The notes below the pieces were generated by a model. That model had not been told where the DNA came from and did no database searches. It was given only the letters and a program-made list of their open reading frames with translations. A stretch of 64,000 nt of DNA, taken from contig MCGT01000001.1 of the NCBI GenBank assembly GCA_002104935.1, positions 947,001 through 1,011,000 of the forward strand, written 5' to 3'. The stretch's first letter is position 1. The number at the start of each line of letters is the position of its first letter. This DNA is from Hesseltinella vesiculosa. Lineage: Eukaryota; Mucoromycota; Mucoromycetes; Mucorales; Cunninghamellaceae. Made by a program: the position numbers and the translations under genes. Shown here piece by piece: positions 25,697 to 36,929 of this stretch.

Positions 25697-25704
25697 TATA
25701 AATA
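25697..25704 (+). promoter_or_regulatory. TATA box of the succinate/fumarate carrier gene
   Basis: TATAAATA lies 93 bp upstream of the carrier ATG at 25790 and is followed by a CT-rich leader, the usual arrangement for a strong TATA promoter. Confidence 0.7.
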
Positions 25705-25789
25705 GCTTTGGAGACTCCCTTTCGAATGTTTCTTTTTCTTTCACTCCTGCCTTTTCCTCTCCTCTACTCATTTTCCTGTGTTTGACATC

Positions 25790-26949
25790 ATGAGTCGTAA
25801 TAATAATAACGGCAAAAAGACACCACTATTCACCCATCTCGTTGCTGGAGGCGCAGCTGGGTTTATGGAAGCCTGCACTTGCCACCCTCTGGACACAATC
25901 AAAGTGCGTATGCAGCTGTCCAAGAACGGGTATCGCAACGCAGCTGTAAGTTTCTTTTCTCTCTCACTCTCAAAGCGCTCACTTTTGCTATTTTTTTTAT
26001 TAGGGCCAACGTCTTGGATTTGTTGGCGTGGGGATGCGCATTGTACAAAATGAATCCTTCTGGGCACTTTACAAAGGTCTTGGAGCTGTGGTATCTGGCA
26101 TTGTTCCCAAGATGGCTATTCGATTCAGCTCATTCGAATTATATAAGGAAATGCTGGCCGATGATGCTGGCAAAGTCAGTACACGAGCCATCTTCATGGG
26201 TAAAAAGGAAAAAAAAAAAAAAAAAAAAAAAAAGAGTGGATGCCTGACTGTTATTTTCTCCACCCCTTGATCGGCCATCAATGAAGCTGGTTTAATGGCG
26301 GGGACGACCGAGGCTGTGATGGTGGTGTCGCCTATGGACCTGATCAAGATCCGACTGCAAGCACAGCGCCATTCCATGGCTGATCCCTTGGATATCCCCA
26401 AATACCGCAATGCGCCTCATGCTGCCTATACTATCATCAAGGAAGAAGGCGTGCGAGCCCTGTACAAGGGTGTCACACTGACCGCTTTGCGACAAGGTAA
26501 GTCTATCGAGAGTTAAGCGCCAACGGCTCATCTATTTTATCTGGCTCTTAGCAACCAATCAGGCAGCAAACTTCACTGCCTATCAGGAAATGAAGGCATG
26601 GGCTCGCCGATGGCAAAATTTGGAAGAGCTGCCTTCGTATCAACACTTGTTGCTCGGTGGTATTTCTGGTGCCATGGGTCCCTTATCCAATGCTCCTATT
26701 GATACCATCAAGACTCGTATCCAAAAGTCTTCCGCCAAGGGTTCAGGCTGGGAACGATTCCGAATGGTCACGTCTGAAATCTACTACAAGGAAGGCATGC
26801 GTGCGTTTTACAAAGGGTTGACACCTCGTGTGCTCCGTGTGGCTCCTGGTCAAGCAGTGACATTCATGGTGTATGAAAAAGTGAAGAGTTGGATTGATCT
26901 GTTTACCGGAAAGGTGCCAGACCCAGCGGTCTTGCCCGCTCAAAAGTAA
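25790..26949 (+). CDS. SFC1: Mitochondrial succinate/fumarate antiporter
   Basis: Inner-membrane carrier that exchanges cytosolic succinate for matrix fumarate. It links the glyoxylate cycle to gluconeogenesis on C2 carbon. Start ATG at 25790 (MSRNNNNGKKTPLFTHLVAG). Four exons; one intron contains an A run of about 20 near 26,212. Three carrier repeats are visible, with motifs CHPLDTIKVRMQ, SPMDLIKIRLQAQ and NAPIDTIKTRIQ. Closely matching Sfc1 blocks are ALYKGLGAVVSGIVPKMAIR, then FSSFELY, then PKYRNAPHAAYTIIKEEGVR, then LRVAPGQAVTFMVYEKV. The substrate assignment rests on this strong similarity to yeast Sfc1/Acr1 and away from other carriers. It stops at 26,947-26,949. Confidence 0.93.
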
Positions 26950-27771
26950 TGCTCAATGCCTCCTTTTCTAATTTTTTTTTTTTCAATGGCGTCCAAGTCC
27001 CTTGATCCTCCTTCATTTTTTTTTTTTACATTGTAGCGAATTTTTATGAGTAACAAAATTAAAATGCAAATAAACAAAAAAGATTTAGGCCAAACTTCAA
27101 TTTGGAATCAAGATGCATAGCAATTGGAAAAAAAGATCGCCAAACAAAAAGTGTCACCAAAAGGGCGTTCTGTCCGGAGTTGCTTCTCATTTTGGATTGG
27201 TCAACTGTGCGGCACGGATGTTTCTGTCAGTTGACGTGTCCATGAAAAATAAAAGGCCCCAAAGACGCAATGCATGCACCCCTCTCTTGTCTACCGTAGG
27301 TTCAGCAACATCCAAACAGCAAAGGCGGTTGGACAAGCCTGCGCTTTTGCTAATGGTCATCGCCATTCATTGAAGGGTCCCTACCCAGCGCGCGACCCTT
27401 ATTAGTGCCACATGCCTTTTTTTTTTTTTTTATGGGAGGGGGGAGTCCTCCCTGAACCATGCCATGACACGAACGACTCGGCGTTGGAAAATGATGTTGA
27501 TCGGCATGGCCAGATTGAAATCGTCGCCCAGCGTTGGTTGGGTACCTAGTGGAAAGCTCTCATTTCTTAGACATCGCGGTGAAGAACACGAGCTATCCCA
27601 AAAGGTCAAATGGCGGATGACCGACGGACGTTGTATTCTCACACCTGCACTGGTACACTCATCACGTCCCACACCAAAGGCAACCACCTCCCCGTTCTAT
27701 ATGAATAGAAGTGCTATTTAATATTATGCTTTAAAAAAAGGAGAAGAAAATCCAAGGAGGAAAAAAGGCCC
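26950..27771. other. Intergenic gap
   Basis: Between the carrier and Slm-like 3' ends (convergent genes). A minus-strand frame at 27,430-27,687 (contains LAMPINIIFQRRVVRVMAWF) looks coding-like but has no family I recognise. It may be another repeat relic. Poly-T at 27,417-27,432. Confidence 0.4.
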
Positions 27772-30604
27772 TTAATCATGATGAGGAATGACGAGAGGCT
27801 CGGCCTGCAAATCGATCAACGAATCATGGGAGAGAGCCGAGTCAAACGAGAGGGTTGAGGCACGGGTGGATTGCGAAGAAAAGTATAATGAAGAAGCAGC
27901 GTCGTCGAACTGGGTGCTGACGGTGGACAGGCGATGCGAAGAGAGGTGCGAGACGGCATCTTCATAATCGGTGAAGATGGAGCTGGTCTCGGGGTCGGTG
28001 GTGTAGTTTTGGTTGGAAGTGGTAGGGAGCGTGCTATAGCGAGACGTGGTGACAGTCGACATGGAATGGCCGCTGAAGGTGCTGCTTGAATCGTCGTCGT
28101 CCACAACCGTGCCTTCTTCACCATGAATCTGTCGCTGTAACTGCAGCTGTTCCAAGGTGGGTGGGTACTGCGATGGCGAGACGATAGGCTCAGCAGGTTC
28201 TGAGGGTGCTGGCCATTGATCTTCGGCACGGGTGTCAACGGATGGCTGAAGTGCTGGTGACGAACGACTGGCGGAGGAAGGAAGGGCCAGGATGGTGTCG
28301 GTCGAGTCATTGGTGATGGCATCGCCATCCTGGTTGGCAGGCTCGGTTGAAGAAGACGAAGGGGTTGGGATGGGCAGGGCGACAGACGACGAAGAATAGG
28401 AGGCCATGGCAGCCTGGTCCTGCTGCACAATATGACCGCTTTGCTCGGACAAGGAAGACGGACGTGAGTGTTGGATAGACGACGAGGTGGATGGGGTGGG
28501 CAAAGTCAGGTGGCTGACGTCTTCTTGTTGCTCAGAAGGCTTCAATAGGTCAACGGCAGGTTCTGCAGTGGATTGTGACAAGGACGAAGGTGGAGGTGTA
28601 GGGGGTGAGAGCGGCTCAATGGCTGTGTCCTGCTGCGGCTGGTGCTCGTCCGTGACAAGGTGCTTTTCCTGAGGAGCGGACGAAAGCGAAACCTGGGAGG
28701 CCTGTGCGGGCAAGGAGCTGGTGGAAGCAGCAGGGCTCTTGCTGAGGGACAAGGCCAGCGACGTTCTCGACTGGGCAGCGATAATGACAGAGTCTGGTAA
28801 GCGACGAGGGGGCCGGGGCAGCTGCAAAGCCAGTTGACCGAGGGCCATGTCGGACAAGGCAGGCATCCATTCAGCCAGGACGGCGGTGGAGCTGGCCTTG
28901 ATGACGTACGTTTTGCCAGAACCAAGACGGATTTCCAGGGTGCAGTCGTCGACATTGCGGATGGTGGATCGAGGCAGGTAGAGGGACCGTTCAGGCTCTT
29001 GCATGTCGTCAGGTTTAAACTGGTGGAGGAAGCCGCCTTGGGTCAGCACATAGGCGCGCTCAGCAAACCGGGTACGGATGCCAGGGATAAGACGCTCCAT
29101 GGTGCCGGTTTTCAAAGTGACGACCTTGGGATGGAGTTTGTTGGGGTAATAAATGTTGAGATAGTCCTTGATGACATGGTCTTCGTCTACGAGCTCCTTT
29201 GCTTCTTGGCGAGCAAACAAATCCCACTCGGCATCTGGCATGAGCCGGTCCATCAGCATCTGAAAGGGCGCAGCTTCTTCATCGATCGATCCATCCCACA
29301 CAGAAGGTGCCAAGTGTTCGCTGACCAGGCGAATGGCCGGCTTCAGACATTGCAACACTTTGGCTTCAAACAGGGCTGTTTCGCGTTGGATGGGGGCCAT
29401 CAAGGCTCGTAGCCGGTTTTCTTCTTCCACTTCACGCTTCAAATGCCGAAGGACATCTACAGGAGGAAGGTGAGGCAGATAAGTATCCTTCGATTTCATT
29501 TTTGTTGAAGGGAGGGGGGGGCTTACAGAGATTGGCAAGCCAGGGATCACAGGTCGGATGGTCAGCGTTGGCGTCCTGGCATACTTTTTGCAAATAGTCC
29601 ATGGCCTTCTTGGTGTGGGCAGCTCGACGGAGCAGCTCATCCACGAGCAGGCGAGGGTCCGTTCGGAGCACGCGCATCATTTCCTTGCACTGGTTCTTGA
29701 GAGCGATGATGGCAGGCAGGTGTGTTTGGACCAAGGCATCGGCAAAGGCTTGCTGGGTGTCGGCAGCTTGCAGGGTGACCATGCGCAGACCGGTCAAGAT
29801 GGTGGACACAGCAGGGATTTGATTGGGTGCGAGTTCAGCTTGGAACAGCTGGCGGTGGGAGCTGTAGCCACGAGCCATGAGCAACGCTTGTTTCGACACA
29901 TCCTCCAACCAGTGGGCCACGGCCTTCAAAAAGGTGTGCCAGCGAGCCAAGCGTTCCAGGATCACGGTTGCACGGTTCAGGGCAAGCATGGTTGAGAGCC
30001 GGCCGGCGCCGGCCGATCGGGCCACGGTGGTGGCGATGGTGGAGGGTGGCGGGCGTTGCAGGCTGACACGGGACAGCCGGCGTTGGTGCTGTGGTGCAGC
30101 AGGCTTTTCATTGCTTGTGGTGAGGGAAACATTGGACTTGCGAGTCATGGTGGATTGTGAGCGGACAGGAAGGATGTTTTGGGACGATCGGTGGTTTTTG
30201 GCAGATGAGGACGACGAAGTTGACGAAGCGCTGGAGCTTGGTTTGCGCGTCAAGGATGGTGGAAAGTAGGACACGGGTCTCTGAGTGTCTGTAGAGGTGG
30301 AGGGGATGGGAGGTCGGTGAAGTTCAATCGATGACCGATTGACTTTGGGGCGATCGGACGACGTAGGAACGCTGATAGTGCGACGTCGGTAAGCTGGAGC
30401 ATTCAGTAATTCAACAGGAGGAAGCTGGCCAAGGTGTGTCTGCAAATCGCCTTGGTTGGCATCGCCCAGGACAATCACAGGAGGTTGAGAGGCCATGGAG
30501 GAGCTTTGTTGGTTTAAATGCTTCAACAGGGAGGAGGATGAAACCTTTCGTAATCGGCTTTTTGCAGGACGGGGAGGAGGGATCGCATTCTTTGTTTTCG
30601 CCAT
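27772..30604 (-). CDS. Slm1/Slm2-like BAR-PH protein
   Basis: Slm proteins bind PtdIns(4,5)P2 at eisosomes and bring substrates to TORC2. Start at 30604 (MAKTKNAIPPPRPAKSRLRK). The N-terminus is Ser/Pro-rich. An F-BAR-like helical region follows (TVILERLARWHTFLKAVAHW, then LIVQTHLPAI-type helices). One intron near 29,465-29,530 splits it, continuing VLRHLKREVEEENRLRALMA. A PH domain lies at about 28,850-29,120 (GTMERLIPGIRTRFAERAYV, then LTQGGFLHQF, then RLGSGKTYVIKASSTAVLAE and W). The C-terminal 370 residues are low-complexity Ser/Thr/Pro/Gln with no domain. It ends LVIPHHD with TAA at 27772-27774. Ask10/Rgc1 is a possible alternative because it has similar architecture. Confidence 0.82.
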
Positions 30605-31707
30605 GGTCGTAAAAGTGGCGTTTTCAGGGAGGGTGCGAATATTTTTTTTGCTCGATTTGTTTTTGTTGGAATTAGGCTTAATGTGTGTAACAGACAAAAA
30701 GAAAAGGAAACGGCAGCCTGACCAAAAAAAGAAACAAAAATAGGAGCAACTCATCTTCAGGGCCAAGGAATTTTTAAGTTCCGGTCAGTCCAGTTCTTCA
30801 TTTGATCAGTTGCATCCTGCAGCAAGCTTGGCATCCGATGTACAAAAAAGAAAACTTGCAGCCTTGGCAGTAATAAAGAAGCCATCTGCTATAAACCATT
30901 TCACCATCCGCCTTACATCTTCACGCCTTTTATTTATCCAGCTTTTCTTGACTCTAGCCAACGAGCCTCTGGCTTTCCTCATTCCTATGCATTCCCATCC
31001 AAGCAAAAGGCGATAGGCTCTTTTTGAAGCGACAAAAAGGACGAAAGTGCTCAAAAGGGAAAAACGGGATGACAAGTAAAAAAAAAAAAGAAAAGAGGGA
31101 CAAAGGAAGTGCAACCTTGCAAAAAAGAAATAATAATAGTTGAGGTGCCGTCATCCAAGTCGCTCCTGTCTTTTTACCGTGAGCAGAAAACCGTCATGCC
31201 ACATTGCAAAAAGATGAAGGCGTGAAATAAAAAGGAAAAAAAGCCTGACAACGTTTTTCCATGTCAAGTCGTTCACGTGAATCATCCGTACTGCTTTTCC
31301 ATCCGATGGCACCATGGTGACACCAGCACAGGCCACTCTTTTTTGCTTATTTCTCAATTTGGGTCAATCAGCCTCGGCGGTTTTCTTTTTTAGTTCCTGC
31401 TCGTTCACTGGAAAAAAGCGATCATCTACCTATGATAGATCTTATACGATTCACTGTAAAGAAATACTGACCGGTCACTTTTTGTTGAGCTTGGTTTTAT
31501 TGCGCTGTTGTTTGTTCAAGCGCACGGATGATGAAAAGGGAAAACTTAAAATGGGACGAGGTGACAATTTTTCACGTGCGTCCTACTCCCTGACCAACGA
31601 AAAAAAATATTTTGGCTCGTGAAGTAAAAAATTCACTCTGTCTTCCCTTTTTTATAAAGGTGATCCCAACTTTTTCTTCTTTTTCATTTCTTTCACTTTC
31701 TTCAACG
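30605..31707. promoter_or_regulatory. Divergent intergenic region Slm-like / acyltransferase
   Basis: 1.1 kb holding the promoters of two divergent genes. A TATAAA-like site lies near 30,888. Short frames (30,806-31,114 minus, 31,314-31,622 plus) show no family. No repeat recognised. Confidence 0.45.
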
Positions 31708-33152
31708 ATGGATTACATTCAACTTTGGCAAAATGGTGAACGCATCACCTTGAATATATTCGTTTATGCATTCACTTTCGCTATACCCTCCTTGGGCTTG
31801 ACCTTGTTAATAGCTACGCCTTGGTTACCTGGCATCGTCAAGCAAACCCTGGCGATGCCATTACTCCTTGCCAATATCCTTTACCCGCTCACTTTTACAA
31901 GCGATCCCAGTAAGCCGTCCGCTTTTTTTTTTCAACATCGAGTCTGACGTCCCCTATTTTAGTGCTGGATCTTGTTGGAAGCCCTTTTAATTTTTCCGTC
32001 CTGCTGCGATTCCTCGACTTGTTTTACGTGAGCCCAATTGTGTACCACCGTCCTGTCTATGCCAGCACCTACAGCCTCTGGGTCGACTTTTGGTCTTGTC
32101 TCCGCAAATTCCCCAAACCTGCTCGAGAAGCAACCAAGGATGTGAAAAAGGGCGAAATCAGAACTTATACAAAAGATAGAGTAAGCGCTCGGGTGCCTCT
32201 CCTTTATTTTGCTGCGAGAATGCAGGTCCGATCCTCCATTTGGAAACTCACCCCATTTTTTTTTTTAATAGTCATTCCTAGATATCATCCCCAAGCTCTT
32301 GTTCTGCATGGCCACCGTAGACGTCCTTGGCTCTTACTTGAGCACCTTTACCCCTGCTGATATCATGCACATCTCCAAGCATCAGCCCGTTACTTACTTT
32401 ATGTTTTATGCCATGGCTGCCCTCCTCATGACAGCTGGCTTCAACATTGCCGGCTATAGCCTTCATCTTTTTTACTCACTCTTTGTCGAAGGCGGCTCCT
32501 ATTCATCAGGTACTGTCGAGAGTGGGATTCAAAACCTGAAACCACCCCTTGGACTCACCTCCTTTTTTTTTTTTTCCTAGAACAATACCGAATGCTGATG
32601 ATCCATCCTATGCTTTCTTCGTCCTTGGATGATGTGTGGTCAAGACGCTGGCACCAACTGTTCCGAAGCACCTGGTTGGCTTTCCCTTTCCGTCCTACCC
32701 GCACCTTGACTCAACGTCTGCTAGCCAAGACAACCAAGCATTATGATAGCATCGCGCTCTTTGCTGCCTCCGTGTCCGTGTTCTTCATCAGTGGTCTGAT
32801 GCACGAGTACATGGTTGTGTGTAACGTGGGCTGGCCTTTGTACAAAAGCGCTTTGATTGGCCAGCAAACCATGTTCTTCACCATCCACGGCTGCGGTGTT
32901 ATCTTGGAAAAACTAATCACCGCCTTTTCCAAGCGTGTCCTTCCCGAGTCAGTACGCCATTCCCTGGTGGTGCGTGTCCTGCAGCACATCTGGGTCATTG
33001 GCTTCGGCTTCACTTTTCTCATCTGGTTTATGGAAGGCTTTGCTACGTGGAACGTGTACAACGACAACCCCTTCCAGTTCACTCGTCCTCTCATCCACCA
33101 ATATTTCCGCACTCATCCCGCTTTGCATCCCTTTGTAGGATCCGCCTACTAA
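31708..33152 (+). CDS. Membrane-bound O-acyltransferase, wax-synthase domain type
   Basis: Start ATG at 31708 (MDYIQLWQNGERITLNIFVY). Four exons with three short introns, each with a T-rich 3' end. Many hydrophobic segments occur from the N-terminus onward. Family marks are DVWSRRWHQLFRSTWLAFPF followed by ISGLMHEYMV, whose His is the catalytic MBOAT residue, and FTIHGCGVILEKL. This arrangement is the wax-synthase domain found in fungal alcohol and sterol acyltransferases. The likely reaction is acyl transfer from acyl-CoA to a hydroxyl acceptor at the ER. The acceptor cannot be inferred. It ends HPFVGSAY at 33150-33152. Confidence 0.85.
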
Positions 33153-33253
33153 GACATTCTACTCTCAGCCCTTTATTCTCTTATTTGGCTCATTACACTT
33201 TCTCATCATACAATAATAAAACCCAATACCTCACCATCTTTTATTCCTACTCT

Positions 33254-33643
33254 CTATGATCTCCAGAAAAAAAAAAAGGCGGCGCCATTATGCCCTGGTT
33301 TAATCAAAATGGTTTTGGGTAGTTGAATCCTGGACAAGACCTGGAAGAAGTCTTCAGCGAGAATAAAAGACAACCAAAACATCAGCAGTGGTAAGTCCGA
33401 ATTTGGCGCATATGAATGAGATTGCCTTGAGCTGAGTACGTCGAGGACAGGGTCGTCCCGAGATGCGCATCGCCGTTCAAGACCGTCACCCGTTGGGAAT
33501 TTGTACATAAACACCGCATCCTCATCCACAGCCACAAATAAATTGCGTTCGCCTGGATCTTGACCCCAGGGAACGAAGCTCCCAAAACTCAAAGTCATCC
33601 AGAGGCAGTCATGGTAAAGGAGATACAGACTTGGGCCTTGCAT
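33254..33643 (-). pseudogene. Unrecognised open frame, possible relic
   Basis: A 129-codon minus frame containing SFGSFVPWGQDPGERNLFVA then VDEDAVFMYKFP, which reads like real protein. It ends in poly-A-encoded Phe. No family recognised, and no partner exons found upstream. It lies in the repeat island, so it may be a fossil. Confidence 0.25.
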
Positions 33644-33883
33644 ACACAGCTGTCATCGTGTATCTGCTCACCATCACAATGCCTGTGAATGCGTGCTTCC
33701 CAGTATGCGTGTCCTTGATAAGGCAAAACCAGCCAAAAAAAAAAATGTCAGGAACTGTAAGCTTCTCAACTGTTCCTTTGCCGTCTTACTTGCTGTATGA
33801 GCTTTCGCTCACAGCGTATGGTTGCTTACATTTCTTTGAGTTGTGAATAAAATGCTACGTATCAAGTGCACGGAAAAGTAACA

Positions 33884-34293
33884 TCAAGTGCGCTTGAAGT
33901 CAGTCTTAGCGAATGATTGCCAGCCTTTTAACTCTTCCCCTCCGGTGTAGAGAGCTGCTGTTTTTTTTTATCAATGTCCATTCTCATCATTTGTAGTCGT
34001 ATACAGCATTCGGGAGTAAATTTATCAATAGCAGTTTTGAAAATGGCCGATTTTTGATGGTTTTTAGCTGGGGGATCGGAGGTGTCAAAACAAAAGCGAT
34101 CAAATATTGGCTGAGCAGCTTTCAGCAAGCGGCCTGGTTTTTTCAGTATGCTCATTGCTGATGCATCTGAGCATAAACTCAAAATTTCGCATGGATTGAA
34201 TCAATCAAAAGTGCTGCACCACGATTGCTTTTTTTTTTTTTTTTTTCAAAATGAAGGAATTTGAATGACCATATTCAGTCTCCGCACATTGCC
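33884..34293 (+). repeat. Left arm of a large inverted repeat
   Basis: The 410-nt left arm is the reverse complement of 34,479-34,932. Outer end TCAAGTGCGCTTGAAGTCAG. Over the outer ~370 nt the arms differ at only a handful of bases (I count three in one 86-nt stretch), by a T run of 18 against 21, and by one 41-nt segment missing from this arm. The 185-nt loop is 34,294-34,478. Beyond the arm, the loop start still matches the diverged copy at 8.4-8.8 kb. Confidence 0.93.
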
Positions 34294-34478
34294 GTTGATT
34301 CCTGGCTGTTGCACGCACGTCCATTGGTAAACAGTGACAAGTGAAGCCATTGTTAAGTGCGACATAATCAAGATGATGACCGTATTTCTTCATTAAATGT
34401 GGGCTTTGGATATTTGGGTTGTTTTGGAAAAGGCTGGTCCCTCCAATTGTTTTGAGATTGTCTTTCATGCATCGGCTA

Positions 34479-34932
34479 GGCATTGAGCGGAGCCGGAATA
34501 TGGTCATTCAAATTCCTTCATTTTGAAAAAAAAAAAAAAAAAAAAAGCAATCGTGGTGCAGCACTTTTGATTGATTCAATCCATGCGAAATTTTGAGTTA
34601 ATGCTCAGATGCATCAGGAATGAGCATACTGAAAAAACCAGGTCGCTTGCTGAAAGCTGCTCAGCCAATATTTGATCGCTTTTGTTTTGACACCTCCGAT
34701 CCCCCAGCTAAAAACCATCAAAAATCGGCCATTTTCCTCAGGGGATCCCCAGGCGGTCTAACAAAAATTCTCGGAGCAAAACTGCTATTGATAAATTTAC
34801 TCCCGAATGCTGTATACGACTACAAATGATGAGAATGGACATTGATAAAAAAAAACAGCAGCTCTCTACACCGGAGGGGAAGAGTTAAAAGGCTGGCAAT
34901 CATTCGCTAAGACTGACTTCAAGCGCACTTGA
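34479..34932 (-). repeat. Right arm of the large inverted repeat
   Basis: Reverse complement of the left arm, with 41 extra nt at 34,737-34,777 (includes GGGGATCCCCAGGCGG). The same segment is present in the 8.4-kb copy as CCCTGAGGAAAATGGCC and its upstream flank. The extra bases are therefore ancestral, and the left arm carries a deletion between two shared C/G bases. Confidence 0.93.
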
Positions 34933-34939
34933 GAGCGCT

Positions 34940-35743
34940 GTGACATGGAAGAAGCACGAGGCTCAGGGAGACCTAGCGGCAGCGCGAAAAAAAAAATACA
35001 ACAACATGATGGTAAGATAGGCTCTACTTTGAAATGATATGACTGCACAATCACTCACTGGACGCAACCATTGTAGGCAAAGAGCACTTGCAAAAGGAAG
35101 AAAAAGATAGCCCCTGCCAAAGCACCACCACCGCCGTCTACCCTCAGCAAAAACGATCGCCTTGAAGAGGACCCACGCTACTCAGTCCCTGCCGAAGATC
35201 TGGAGATGGATTCTGCGATCATGACCGGCACCGATTATGGTGTTGTCACCTTTGCGACCACTGTCGCATTTATCATGCCTGACCTGAACCGCATCGTTGC
35301 AATCGTTGCAGGAGACCATGTCAAACTTCCCAAGACAACCAAGACCACGACGAAAGACATACAATGGCGATCAGGGCAACTAGAATTTTCCAAGAAATTG
35401 ATCAAGGCGAAGAAGGTAGTCTCTCGTTTTTTTTTTTTTTTGATGTGTGTGGGGCAGACGAAAGGGGTTACTGACTTTTCACTCGCTTGTTTAGGCTAAT
35501 CCCGAAGTGATCATGGCGGAGAAGCTCTTGAGCGAACAAGCTGTATCGACCTCATCAACACCAGCAGCAGTCCTAGAACGATATGCCCGTGTATGTGACT
35601 CGACTAAGGTTATGCAGTCGTTCGATAATGCCAATTGAATCAATCGTCGAAGAAGGTACCTGGCCTGGAAGCAAAAAGCCCTCAGAAAAGACCTGGTCAC
35701 AAAAGAAAGACAAAGTAGAAAGCATGACCTAGGAAGAGATTAA
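34940..35743 (+). pseudogene. Truncated TnpB/Fanzor-like (RuvC-type) ORF
   Basis: A spliced plus frame begins at the right edge of the inverted repeat (VTWKKHEAQGDLAAARKKKY). It passes two intact GT-AG introns (35,012-35,076 and 35,416-35,494). It reads EEDPRYSVPAEDLEMDSAIM, then TGTDYGVVTFATTVAF, then QWRSGQLEFSKKLIKAKKAN, then PEVIMAEKLLSEQAV. A premature TGA at 35,636-35,638 is followed in the same frame by NRRRRYLAWKQKALRKDLVT, up to TAA at 35,741. The D-x-G-x5-A block followed by basic helices and an Arg-rich YxxxxQxAL segment resembles the RuvC-I half of fungal OrfB/Fanzor-like proteins, from memory of the family. The catalytic-motif Pro (DPG) is Tyr here. No start Met upstream and no RuvC-II/III found. 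Family call is tentative. Confidence 0.45.
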
Positions 35744-35886
35744 AAAAAGCCTGTCACTCTCTATTCCAGCTTGCTGACAACTTACGACTGTCAGCATCAT
35801 ACAACCCATTGACACATTTATCAAGTCTTCCAAGATGAGGACGAAGTAGGGGGGTTAGTAGATCATGAAATGTTTCACAGCTCTCG

Positions 35887-35921
<35 letters not shown>

Positions 35922-36101
35922 TAGGAACATGCCAATATGGATGCCCGTTTTTTTATTAGCCTGTGGGTCGTTGCAGACGTTTGCATAGTGGACCATTCCT
36001 CGTTTTTCCGCAGCAAAAGTTCGTGCTGTGCACATGTTAGCTATCGCCTAAAGTTAGAATGATAAGAGACTTCCCAACTTTTTCTGTGGTGGGGGACTTC
36101 T

Positions 36102-36587
36102 TCACTGTACCTGCCGACCGTACTTTTCCTTTCCATGAGCAGTTAAGAAACCAAACAGTTTCATAGCAGGGCCGTTGAGATTTTCGATGGAAAACGCAAA
36201 GCCTTGGCTTGTTGCTTTGACACTGGTGGCCAAGACGTTGATCAGTTCGCCGGTGATAGTAGGTGCTTGTAATGCACCATGGCTGCACCTACAGCAGTCC
36301 TGACAATACAAGGCAAGGTCAGCAGATCCGGCTTCATCCGTTCCTAAATGGCCTTCCACAAGGCGGTCGAAGGAAATCCTCAGGGTATTTGGCCTCACAA
36401 TACAGGGGCTGGAGGAAGACTCGTAGAGCACTGACAGAAACAAACGTGAGGGAGTAAAGCATATGCTGTACATAGCCATGGGTTTTGGCCAGGCCATGCG
36501 CTGAAGATGCTGGAAAGCAAGTTTGGTCCGCGACATTGTCTTCAAACCGGTCACTTGATACTTTACTGGGCTGATTGCTTGATGCAT
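36102..36587 (-). other. Unrecognised open frame
   Basis: A 161-codon minus frame containing QVTGLKTMSRTKLAFQHLQR and LINVLATSVKATSQGFAFSI. An overlapping frame at 36,334-36,714 also stays open for 126 codons. I recognise neither. They could be a relic in the repeat island or chance. Confidence 0.2.
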
Positions 36588-36929
36588 TTACAAGAAAAAG
36601 TGAAAAGGCTCCGTTAGAATAGGAGAAAGGGAGGCTGCCACTATTTACTTTCCTCAATGCAATTGGGCCCTTGATAACGTGGTTCAGCTGCAATATCACA
36701 ATTACGACAGCCATACAAGGATGAACATAAAATGGGTGCTCGTTTAAACACCCTTTATCAGCATCGACCTAAGAAAACGCTTGGAAAGGGCGTGTCAAGT
36801 TTGCTAAAAATGAGCTTCAAGCTTGATAAGGCAAGTGCGCATTTTTTTTAAAACCAGCAGACGTGTAACCTGATTTTCTTTCTTTCTTGTCTGTTTTTTT
36901 TTTCTTTTCGCTTGGCTCAACGGTGAATC

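Larger units (their letters stand above)
24751..25789. other. Intergenic gap between COR1 and the carrier gene
   Basis: Holds a degenerate minus-strand coding relic (24,961-25,464, listed separately), poly-T/A tracts, and near its right end a clear TATA box for the downstream carrier gene. Confidence 0.6.
33153..36929. other. Repeat island between acyltransferase and YME2
   Basis: 3.8 kb with no intact gene. Left to right: an unrecognised minus frame (33,254-33,643); a near-identical inverted repeat (33,884-34,932); a broken TnpB/Fanzor-like ORF (34,940-35,743); a T run of about 31 (about 35,888-35,918); and an unrecognised minus frame (36,102-36,587). The end is the YME2 promoter and leader. 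Confidence 0.7.

Noticed and set aside
25778..25789. Start of the carrier at 25778
   Set aside because: That codon is GTG; the first ATG in frame is 25790 and suits the family N-terminus.
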